A DNA stretch of 64,000 bases from assembly GCF_016865255.1 (NCBI RefSeq), contig NZ_CP033381.1, forward strand, positions 806,001-870,000, written 5' to 3'. This DNA comes from Methylomonas sp. LW13 (lineage in GTDB: Bacteria > Pseudomonadota > Gammaproteobacteria > Methylococcales > Methylomonadaceae). Of the stretch, positions 57,501-64,000 are shown one piece after another. The position numbers were made by a program, and so were the translations under genes. The stretch's first letter is position 1. The number at the start of each line of letters is the position of its first letter. The notes under the pieces were generated by a model. That model did not search any database, was not told the DNA's origin, and saw only the letters and a program-made list of their open reading frames with translations.

Positions 57501-59759
57501 TATCTGGACAGCAACGAAGTTTTGCATCTGGCGCGCGGCAAGGCGGTGTTCCGCGCGGCGATGAGCATTCAGCTGAATGCCGAAGCCCGGCGCCGGCAGT
57601 TTAAAAAGTCCGACTACGCCGAACTGGCTTTGCATTACAAGGACAAGATTATCCAGGTGCATGTGATGGCCGAATACGCCCGGCTGGCGCTGGGTAAGAT
57701 TCAGGCGGCGATGGCGTTTATCGTCGATTACTTTGGCATGGATAGACACGAATTCGTGCGCCGCTATTTCGCCGGCCGCCAGGATATTCTGGAAATGGCG
57801 ACCACTGAAGCCGCGCATAGGCGCATCCTCACCGACTTGCAAAACCCCGAGCAACAGGCCATCGTCGCCGCGCCGCCGGAAGGCAGTCAATTGGTATTGG
57901 CCGGCCCCGGCTCCGGCAAGACCAAGGTGATTGTGCATCGGGTGGCCTGGCTGCTGCGCGAATGCATGGTGTTGCCGGAAGACATTATGGTGTTGAGTTA
58001 TAACCGCTCGGCGGCCGTCGAAATCCGCAAGCGTTTGTGGGCATTAATCGGCGCCGATGCCGCCGGGGTGACCGTGCAAACCTTGCACTGCCTGGCGATG
58101 CGGCTGACCGGCACCAGTTACGCGGTGGCCGCCGAGCATGGCGAGAGCATCGATTTTTCGGCAGTTATCAAAAACGCTACCGCTCTGTTAAAAAAAGTGG
58201 AGCAGGGTGACGAGCTGGGGCCGGGCATTCAACGCGACCGCTTGCTGTCCGGCTTGCGCTATTTGCTGGTGGATGAATATCAGGACATCAACGCCGAGCA
58301 TTATGCGTTGATCAGCGCGCTGGCCGGCAGGGCGATCAGCAGCGAGGAAGACAAATTATCGCTATTGGCGGTGGGCGACGATGACCAAAATATTTACGCA
58401 TTTGACGGGGCCAATGTACGCTTCATCAAGCAATTTGCCACGGATTATCAGGCTAAAACCTATTATCTGATTGAAAATTATCGCTCCACCGCGCAGATCA
58501 TCCATTGTGCAAACCGGGTAATTACGCCGGCGCGGGAGCGGATGAAAACGCAGCACGCCATCCAAGTCAATTATGCGCGCCGCGAGGCAGCGGAGGGCGG
58601 CGAGTTTGCCGAATTGGATAGTTTGACACAAGGCCGGGTACATATCCTGGAAACGCCGGCGCCTCTCCACGGCGAAGTCGAAGTGGCGTTGGCCGAGCTG
58701 GTGCGGCTGAATCATTTGGCAAACTCGGGCCAAACCAGCCATTGGGGCCGGTTTGCAGTGATCGCCAGGCATTGGGAAACATTGGAGCCGCTGGGCGAAT
58801 TATGTCGTCTACAAGGGGCCCCGGTGAGGCTGCTGCGTGACAGTGCTTTGCTGAATTTGCACGGCACAAGGGAAGGCCACAGCTTACTGGCTTTGTTGAA
58901 CAAGCCGCGGCGCAAGTCCGGTAAATCTAGAGTCTTGCTGCGCTACGGAACCTTGTCGCGCTGGTTTAAGCGCCGCTACCGGCAATCTGTCGATGAGCTG
59001 ATCGAACATCCTTATCGAGCCATGCTGGCGCAATTCATCATTGCCTCCGAGGCGGTCGCTCCGGGTTGTCAGCAGGTGGTCAGCAATCTTGTCGAAGCGC
59101 TTTACGAATTCGGTTCCGGTAGCCAGTCCGGCGCAAACGACAGTCGGCATGCGCCGCTGCTGTTATTGACGGCGCATCGCGCCAAGGGTTTGGAGTTTGA
59201 TCATGTGCTGATTCTGGACGGCGGCGGCTGGCAGCAGAGCAGCGATGACGAGCGGCGGCTGTTTTATGTGGCGATGACCCGCGCTCGCAAAACCCTGACT
59301 GTTTGCGCCAAACAGGGTGGGCGGCATGCTTTTATCCGAGACTGCGAAGCGCTTTGCGTTAAAACCCAGCCGCAATTCAATCGCGGATTTCAAGCATTGG
59401 GGCAAAGTACTTGGCTGGCCGATTTGGAGCAAATTGTGCTGTCATGGCCGGGATATTTCGCGCCGGACAAGCCTATTCATCGGGCGATAGCGGCATTGGA
59501 GGTTGGTAGCGAGTTGATATTGCGAGCTAGAAGCGATGGGCAAAGCGGCTGGGAACTGGCGGATTTAAGCGGCATGGCCGTCACGCGGATGGCCAAGGCT
59601 TTTGCGCCGCCAGCAGGCAGGATAGTGGCGGTGCGGGTTGTCGCCATTTCGGTAAGGCATAAAACCGCCGGCAATACCGAAAGTCTGCGTTGCGAGCATT
59701 GGGAATTGGTACTGCCGGAAATTTTGTATCTGCCAGCCGATAGGGTTCCAAGGTCGTGA
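54597..59759 (+). CDS. Exonuclease-RecQ-UvrD fusion helicase
   Basis: 1720 residues holding three enzymes in one chain. Residues about 1-140 look like a DEDD 3'-5' exonuclease: CIDIETA (DxE) near 14, GHNVIAFDQP near 65, and DPVRDAELAYELF near 122. Residues about 300-620 are a RecQ-type SF2 motor: Walker A PTGGGKSLCYQ near 317, DEAHCLSKWGHDFRPDY near 420, and motif VI QEAGRAGRD near 606. Residues about 1085-1600 are a UvrD/PcrA-type SF1 motor: GPGSGKT near 1103, LLVDEYQDIN near 1223, GDDDQNIYAFDG near 1260, TAHRAKGLEFDH near 1524 and VAMTRARKTL near 1558. All core motifs seem present. RecQ and UvrD both move 3'-5', so the chain may be a two-motor unwinding and degrading machine for repair or defence; its biological role is not known to me. 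Confidence 0.9.
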   Translation: MAQPSDRIRAKCLCIDIETARQDSLKLREIGAYRPDTDARLRLSGKAADLTQKLDHISEGAAFVLGHNVIAFDQPALSVLHPDLALHRLPLVDTLELSPVAFPQNPYHRLVKDYKLCTTTRNDPVRDAELAYELFLDQAEALRQRVAEYPDEALCLHFLLAPENGKGVANFFATLRAALRPSLIDAQAAWRRATDGKVCRAGQQHIVNDYLPEPDWHKPLAYVLAWLRVSGGNSVLPPWVSLSFPKTRELIATLRDVPCGDAGCDWCSEQHDLSQLLPRYFPGITQFRPTPTTEDGKSLQQTIVEHGFAGAPTLAILPTGGGKSLCYQLPALARFYRNGSLTVIISPLQSLMKDQVDNLEARGITCAGYINSLLNPMERQVMLDKLRLGDLGLIFVAPEQFRSSAFAKALQHREVGAWVFDEAHCLSKWGHDFRPDYLYVSRFIKARQKDKPSPVFCFTATAKPDVVQDIVEHFRKRLGISLACLTGGVSRENLLYEVHAVPAQAKYPEVLRLLEQSLRDEGGAIVFCARQKTVEEMAEFLKQAGLDCGYFHGGMQPEQKRQVQEAFIAGELRVIAATNAFGMGVDKADVRLVIHLDTPGSLENYLQEAGRAGRDQDLARCVLLYDDADLDVQFRLLRNSRLTQHDIASILKALRGIERKDRSEGSVVVTSGEILLEIPDKHGIDPDAADADTKVRIAVAWLEEARLLERQENHTRVFPGSLQVASIDEARVLLQKKLGPNADIEPYIVLLSQLFYSEDDDGISTDDLMLATGRNSHEVQSMLRDLDRFKLVSNDTEIGVTLYRAPDTADRLEDLRKLEDALIASLRETAPDADREQWQILNVRRLCDSLRREAGVELTPDKLTRLMKSFAEAFGDGTGLRGFFALRPAGQDNRYLKLLRSWQKIDDIRSKRMRLAQALLNYFLAKRQGNNLLVTCKQGDLEAALQADLTLQDLDVRDWQVALAAALIYLDSNEVLHLARGKAVFRAAMSIQLNAEARRRQFKKSDYAELALHYKDKIIQVHVMAEYARLALGKIQAAMAFIVDYFGMDRHEFVRRYFAGRQDILEMATTEAAHRRILTDLQNPEQQAIVAAPPEGSQLVLAGPGSGKTKVIVHRVAWLLRECMVLPEDIMVLSYNRSAAVEIRKRLWALIGADAAGVTVQTLHCLAMRLTGTSYAVAAEHGESIDFSAVIKNATALLKKVEQGDELGPGIQRDRLLSGLRYLLVDEYQDINAEHYALISALAGRAISSEEDKLSLLAVGDDDQNIYAFDGANVRFIKQFATDYQAKTYYLIENYRSTAQIIHCANRVITPARERMKTQHAIQVNYARREAAEGGEFAELDSLTQGRVHILETPAPLHGEVEVALAELVRLNHLANSGQTSHWGRFAVIARHWETLEPLGELCRLQGAPVRLLRDSALLNLHGTREGHSLLALLNKPRRKSGKSRVLLRYGTLSRWFKRRYRQSVDELIEHPYRAMLAQFIIASEAVAPGCQQVVSNLVEALYEFGSGSQSGANDSRHAPLLLLTAHRAKGLEFDHVLILDGGGWQQSSDDERRLFYVAMTRARKTLTVCAKQGGRHAFIRDCEALCVKTQPQFNRGFQALGQSTWLADLEQIVLSWPGYFAPDKPIHRAIAALEVGSELILRARSDGQSGWELADLSGMAVTRMAKAFAPPAGRIVAVRVVAISVRHKTAGNTESLRCEHWELVLPEILYLPADRVPRS

Positions 59760-59818
59760 TTTAACAATTTCGGCTGTCCGGTAGGCTGTTCCGGAAGCCC
59801 TGCCTTCTGTCGTCAAGC

Positions 59819-59845
59819 CGTTCGTGCTGAGTCTGTCGAAGCATG
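59819..59845. repeat. Single copy of the dispersed GTCGAAG repeat
   Basis: CCGTTCGTGCTGAG followed by TCTGTCGAAGC, the common intergenic repeat half-site related to 12509-12552, in the gap between the helicase gene and gatB. Confidence 0.6.
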
Positions 59846-59894
59846 ATCGGCTTGAACGCGGGAGACCGAAATTTTTCCGGCCACCCTTGAGTCC

Positions 59895-61334
59895 TTAGCT
59901 TTTCAGCTTGGCAATCAACATCTTGTTCACTTCACCTGGATTGGCCTTGCCTTGGGTTTCTTTCATGATTTGCCCGACCAGAGCCATCAACGCTTTGTCC
60001 TTGCCGGCCCGATATTGCTCGACCGGCACCGGATTGGCGGCGATCACTTTATCGACGATGGCTTCTATCGCACCGCTGTCGGTGATCTGCTTCAAGCCTT
60101 CTTTTTCGATGATTTCGTCGGCACTGTCGGTGCTGTTCCAGAGCTTATCGAATACCTGTTTGGCGGTTTTACCTGAGATGGTGTTGTCGGCAATGCGTTT
60201 GAGCAGGCCGGCCAGGCGCTCGGCATTGACCGGACAGTCGCCGATTTCCAATCCGGCTTTGTTCAATGCGCCCAATACGTCGCCGGTCAGCCAGTTGCCG
60301 GCCAGCTTGGCTTCGCCGCCGGAGGCTTTGACGACTGTTTCGTAAAAGTCGGCCAATTCGCGCGACGACGTCAAGGTGGTAGCGCTTTCGTTATCCAGGG
60401 CGTATTGCTCGATGAAACGCTGTTTTTTGGCATCCGGCAGCTCCGGTAGCGTGGCGCGGATTTCGTCTTTCAGCGACTCTTCGATCAATACCGGCAACAA
60501 GTCCGGATCGGGGAAATAGCGGTAGTCGTTGGCTTCTTCCTTGCTGCGCATCGAACGGGTTTCGTCTTTGTTGGCGTCGTAGAGGCGGGTTTCCTGAACC
60601 ACTTTGCCGCCGCCTTCGATGACATCGATTTGCCGCTCGATTTCGTGATTGATGGCTTTTTCGACGAACTTGAAGGAGTTGATGTTCTTGATTTCGGCGC
60701 GGGTGCCGAATTCAGCTTGGCCTTTCGGGCGCACCGAGACGTTGGCGTCGCAGCGGAACGAACCTTCCTGCATATTGCCGTCGCAGATTTCCAGGTAGCG
60801 CACCAGTTCGTGCAGCTTGCGCATGTAAGCGACCGCTTCCTTAGCCGAACGCATATCCGGTTCGGAAACGATTTCCAGCAGGGGTGTGCCGGCGCGGTTC
60901 AAGTCGATGCCGGTCAGGCCGTGGAAGTCTTCGTGCAAGGATTTGCCGGCGTCTTCTTCAAGATGGGCGCGGGTGATGCCGATGCGTTTGCTGACACCAT
61001 CGACTTCGATGTCCAGATGGCCATTGCCGACGATAGGCAGTTCGAACTGGCTGATTTGGTAGCCTTTCGGTAAGTCCGGATAAAAATAGTTTTTGCGGGC
61101 GAACACCGAATGCGGGGCAATCTCGGCGTCGATGGCCAAACCGAAGGTTACAGCTTTGCGCACGGCGTCTTTATTCAATACGGGCAAAACTCCCGGCAAG
61201 CCCAAATCGACCGCGCAGGCCTGGGTATTGGGTTCCGCACCATAGGCAGTGGCGGCGCCGGAGAAGATTTTCGATTTTGTAGACAGTTGGGTGTGGATTT
61301 CCAGGCCGATGACGGCTTCCCATTGTGAGTTCAT
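59895..61334 (-). CDS. gatB: Glutamyl/aspartyl-tRNA(Gln/Asn) amidotransferase subunit B
   Basis: 479 residues, standard size. GatB binds misacylated tRNA and the kinase step of the GatCAB amidotransferase, which converts Glu-tRNA(Gln) or Asp-tRNA(Asn) to the correct form. Visible signatures are [19 protein letters not shown] near 10-28, the [13 protein letters not shown] block near 79 and [17 protein letters not shown] near 148-164, with the helical and YqeY-like tail ending [12 protein letters not shown]. It is the last gene of gatC-gatA-uma2-gatB; its start is 19 bases after the Uma2-like gene's stop. Confidence 0.97.
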   Translation of the reverse strand: MNSQWEAVIGLEIHTQLSTKSKIFSGAATAYGAEPNTQACAVDLGLPGVLPVLNKDAVRKAVTFGLAIDAEIAPHSVFARKNYFYPDLPKGYQISQFELPIVGNGHLDIEVDGVSKRIGITRAHLEEDAGKSLHEDFHGLTGIDLNRAGTPLLEIVSEPDMRSAKEAVAYMRKLHELVRYLEICDGNMQEGSFRCDANVSVRPKGQAEFGTRAEIKNINSFKFVEKAINHEIERQIDVIEGGGKVVQETRLYDANKDETRSMRSKEEANDYRYFPDPDLLPVLIEESLKDEIRATLPELPDAKKQRFIEQYALDNESATTLTSSRELADFYETVVKASGGEAKLAGNWLTGDVLGALNKAGLEIGDCPVNAERLAGLLKRIADNTISGKTAKQVFDKLWNSTDSADEIIEKEGLKQITDSGAIEAIVDKVIAANPVPVEQYRAGKDKALMALVGQIMKETQGKANPGEVNKMLIAKLKS

Positions 61335-61352
61335 TCGTGGTTCCTTTAAAGC

Positions 61353-61955
61353 TTATTCGGCAAAAACGTCGTTCAGGTCGATTTGCAGGTCGGGGAATAA
61401 ATGCGGAGCGGCGATTTCGTTGCCCGGATATAAGCCGCGCAATTGATATTTATCCTGCTCGTCCAGCACGAATTGCTGCACGATTTGTTCGTAGGGAAAT
61501 ACCAGCCAGTATTCTCTTACGCCGCTTTCTTCGTATAAGTCGTATTTCAGGCGCACTTCTTTGCGGCTGTTACCGGGCGACAAGACTTCAATGATCCAGT
61601 CCGGCGCGCCGTCGCAGCCTTGTTCGGTGAGTTTGTCTTTGTCGCAAATCACGCATAGGTCGGGTTGGACGACGCTGAAGGCTTCGCCATTTTTGAGTAG
61701 CGATTTACGGCGGTCGTAAAGCTTTACGTCAAATGGTGCGACAAACACTTCGCAGGGTTTGCGCTTGAAATAGTTTCCCAAATACAGGAACAAGTTGCCG
61801 GAGATGCACTGATGCTTGCGGTTGGGCGCGGGCGACATCGCCATGATCTTGCCTTTAATCAGCTCGACGGATTCTTCAAGCCGCCAAGTCAAATAATCGG
61901 CATAGCTGTATGTGCCATCCATATCCAACTGCGACAATTCGGTGATCTTAGCCAT
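61353..61955 (-). CDS. Uma2-family (DUF820) putative endonuclease
   Basis: 200 residues, with the PD-(D/E)xK-like pattern of the Uma2 family: E in SVELIKGKIMAMSP near 31-44, PDLCVICDK near 102, and DWIIEVLSPGNSRKEVRLKYD (Glu and Lys, about 120-140), then the GVREYWLVFP segment. Activity is not established for most members. It lies between gatA and gatB with 12- and 18-base spacings, so it is transcribed in the operon although it has no known role in tRNA amidation. It looks like an insertion into an otherwise conserved operon. Confidence 0.9.
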   Translation of the reverse strand: MAKITELSQLDMDGTYSYADYLTWRLEESVELIKGKIMAMSPAPNRKHQCISGNLFLYLGNYFKRKPCEVFVAPFDVKLYDRRKSLLKNGEAFSVVQPDLCVICDKDKLTEQGCDGAPDWIIEVLSPGNSRKEVRLKYDLYEESGVREYWLVFPYEQIVQQFVLDEQDKYQLRGLYPGNEIAAPHLFPDLQIDLNDVFAE

Positions 61956-61967
61956 GACTAATCTCCG

Positions 61968-63419
61968 TTATTCAAAACCCTTTGGTGCTTGCAGGTGCCA
62001 ATCGGTGACTTGCTGGTAGCGGTGGCCGACATTCAGCAACTTGGCTTCGCTGAAATAATTGCCTATCACGTGTAAGCCCACAGGTTTGCCGTCCATGAAT
62101 CCGGCCGGAATCGACATCGCCGGCAAACCCGCCAAGTTGATGGCAATGGTGTAAATATCTTCCAGATACATCTGAATCGGATCGCTGGTTTTTTCGCCGA
62201 TTTTGAATGCCGTGCTTGGCGTGACCGGGCCCATTAGTACGTCGACTTCGCTCAAAGCGCGTTTGAAGTCGTCGCTGATCAGGCGGCGCACATGCTGGGC
62301 TTTTAAGTAATAAGCATCGTAATAACCGGCCGACAGCGCATAGGTGCCCATCAAAATCCGCCGCTTGACTTCGGCACCGAAGGCTTCTCCACGCGAGCGA
62401 GTGTAAAGGTCGGTCAAGTCGGCGGGATTTTGGCAACGGTAACCGAAGCGCACGCCGTCGTAGCGCGATAGGTTGGACGAGCATTCGGCGGAAGCGATCA
62501 CGTAATAAGCAGGGATTGCCAACTGCAGATTCGGCATGTCCACTTCTTTGACTTCCGCGCCCAGTTTTTGATATTCGGCAACCGCGGCGTGGATGGCGGC
62601 GGCCATTTGGCTATTCAGCCCTGTGCTGAAAAACTGTTTCGGCAGACCGATTTTCAGGCCTTGTAAACTATCGTTCAGGCTGGCGCTATAGTCAGGTACG
62701 GGTTGATCGACGCTGGTCGAATCTTTGGGATCGAAGCCGGCCATCACCTGCAAAAGTAAAGCCGCGTCTTCGGCGCTACGCGCCATCGGGCCGCCTTGAT
62801 CCAGGCTGGAAGCGTAGGCGATCATGCCGTAACGCGACACGCGGCCGTAAGTCGGTTTCAATCCGGTGATACCGCACAGCGCTGCCGGCTGGCGAATCGA
62901 GCCGCCGGTGTCTGTGCCGGTCACCGCAGGCGCCAGACGCGCCGCGACTGCCGCCGCCGAGCCGCCGGACGAACCGCCGGGGACGCAATCGGTCGCCCAA
63001 GGGTTGCGCACCGGGCCGTAGAAACTGTTTTCGTTGGACGAGCCCATCGCAAACTCGTCCATGTTCAATTTGCCTAGCATCACCGCGCCGGCCCTGTTGA
63101 AGTGTTCAACCACCGTGGCATCGTAAGGGGCGATGAAGTTATCCAGCATTTTCGAGCCGCAGCTGGTTTTAGTGCCTAGCGTGCAGAAAATATCTTTTTG
63201 GGCGATGGGGATGCCGGCCAATGGTCCAGCATTGCCGCTAGCCAGTAACTGATCGGCCGCCTGGGCCTGTTGCAAGGCGCTGTCGGCGCTGACGGTAATA
63301 AATGCGTTCAAGTTCTGGTGCTGGTGGGTGCGGTCCAGAAAATGTTGAGTCAGTTCTAAGCTGGAGAATGCTTTGCTGCGCAGCCCGGCTGCCAGTTCGG
63401 TGAGGGTAAGTTTGTGCAT
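61968..63419 (-). CDS. gatA: Glutamyl/aspartyl-tRNA amidotransferase subunit A
   Basis: 483 residues, the amidase subunit that releases ammonia from glutamine. The amidase signature is visible as [17 protein letters not shown] near 150-166 with the Ser-cisSer-Lys triad (Lys in IPIAQKDIF near 76, Ser in [12 protein letters not shown] near 173-184). The start is preceded by gatC with eight bases between. Second gene of the gat operon. Confidence 0.97.
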   Translation of the reverse strand: MHKLTLTELAAGLRSKAFSSLELTQHFLDRTHQHQNLNAFITVSADSALQQAQAADQLLASGNAGPLAGIPIAQKDIFCTLGTKTSCGSKMLDNFIAPYDATVVEHFNRAGAVMLGKLNMDEFAMGSSNENSFYGPVRNPWATDCVPGGSSGGSAAAVAARLAPAVTGTDTGGSIRQPAALCGITGLKPTYGRVSRYGMIAYASSLDQGGPMARSAEDAALLLQVMAGFDPKDSTSVDQPVPDYSASLNDSLQGLKIGLPKQFFSTGLNSQMAAAIHAAVAEYQKLGAEVKEVDMPNLQLAIPAYYVIASAECSSNLSRYDGVRFGYRCQNPADLTDLYTRSRGEAFGAEVKRRILMGTYALSAGYYDAYYLKAQHVRRLISDDFKRALSEVDVLMGPVTPSTAFKIGEKTSDPIQMYLEDIYTIAINLAGLPAMSIPAGFMDGKPVGLHVIGNYFSEAKLLNVGHRYQQVTDWHLQAPKGFE

Positions 63420-63427
63420 AATCGTCC

Positions 63428-63715
63428 TTAATCGATGACTTTGGGGACCAGGTACAATCCGGCTTCGGTTTGCGGGGCGATGGTTTGGAAATGGTCGCGC
63501 TGATCGGTCTCGGTGACGGCGTCATCGCGCAGGCGCTGCATTTGATCCAGCGGATGCGCCATGGGCGTCACGCCGGTCGTGTCTAATTGGCCCATTTGCG
63601 TCATTAATTCCAGTACGCCCGATAGGTCTTTTGCATAGTGTTCGACATCTTGTTCAGCAATGCCCAGCCTTGCCAGGTGAGCGATTTTTTTAACGTCATT
63701 CGCCGTTAACGACAT
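63428..63715 (-). CDS. gatC: Glutamyl/aspartyl-tRNA amidotransferase subunit C
   Basis: 95 residues that wrap around GatA and GatB to stabilise the complex. Typical beginning [18 protein letters not shown] and end [10 protein letters not shown]. First gene of the gat operon, divergent from mreB with 114 bases between the two starts, which must contain both promoters. Confidence 0.95.
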   Translation of the reverse strand: MSLTANDVKKIAHLARLGIAEQDVEHYAKDLSGVLELMTQMGQLDTTGVTPMAHPLDQMQRLRDDAVTETDQRDHFQTIAPQTEAGLYLVPKVID

Positions 63716-63793
63716 TCTTGTAACTCCAGGTTTTCTTAGTAAAACTATGATACTTTATATCTTGCTCAAATACCTGCTTGATTGTTAAAGTAG

Positions 63794-64000
<207 letters not shown>

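Overview
The window looks like chromosomal DNA of a gammaproteobacterium with moderate GC, most likely a methanotroph of the Methylomonas/Methylococcales type. That placement is an inference from gene content and protein flavour (groESL, Zwf, GatCAB, CysDN, tmRNA, a VPxPxA-type PEP-CTERM protein and several TonB receptors); no 16S rRNA or methane oxidation gene is present to prove it.

Layout. 1-6 kb holds a small membrane protein, MoeB, groES-groEL behind a textbook CIRCE operator, an orphan REC-HPt protein and zwf. 6-12 kb is an iron-uptake block: FecI-type sigma factor, FecR, an STN-bearing TonB receptor and a PepSY membrane protein. At 12-14.5 kb are a paralogue of the first small membrane protein and modB-modC without modA. 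At 14.8-22.7 kb is a signalling locus: TonB receptor, AttH/CrtC-like protein, YfiR-like periplasmic protein, a CHASE8-type hybrid kinase with two receivers and an HPt domain, and a REC-GGDEF diguanylate cyclase. 22.8-33.8 kb is mixed (SIR2-like protein, BNR-repeat protein with a MoaD-like partner, lipoprotein, YajQ, redoxin, PEP-CTERM protein, HerA-like ATPase, VOC protein, WYL regulator, phosphohexomutase). 33.9-37.6 kb is cysD...cysN, split by three unrelated genes that include an antitoxin/Doc pair. 37.6-40.8 kb carries thioredoxin 2, an M48 protease and the cbpM-cbpA chaperone pair.

41.2-51.8 kb is the accessory region. The tmRNA gene ssrA is followed by a type I restriction-modification locus (hsdM, hsdS, hsdR) into which a REP-associated transposase with REP/BIME elements, a second copy of the hsdS 5' end, a decayed zeta-type toxin with its putative antitoxin, and a Fic protein have been interleaved. 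hsdM itself carries an in-frame palindromic repeat. After this come a chemoreceptor lacking a sensor domain next to a membrane sensor lacking a signalling domain, a 1720-residue exonuclease-RecQ-UvrD fusion, the gatC-gatA-(uma2)-gatB operon and the start of mreB at the right edge.

Most noteworthy: the rewired YfiR/CHASE8 phosphorelay, the double-motor helicase fusion, the CysN with a degenerate APS-kinase-like tail, and the layered insertions in the hsd locus. No CRISPR array, rRNA, ordinary tRNA or prophage was found.
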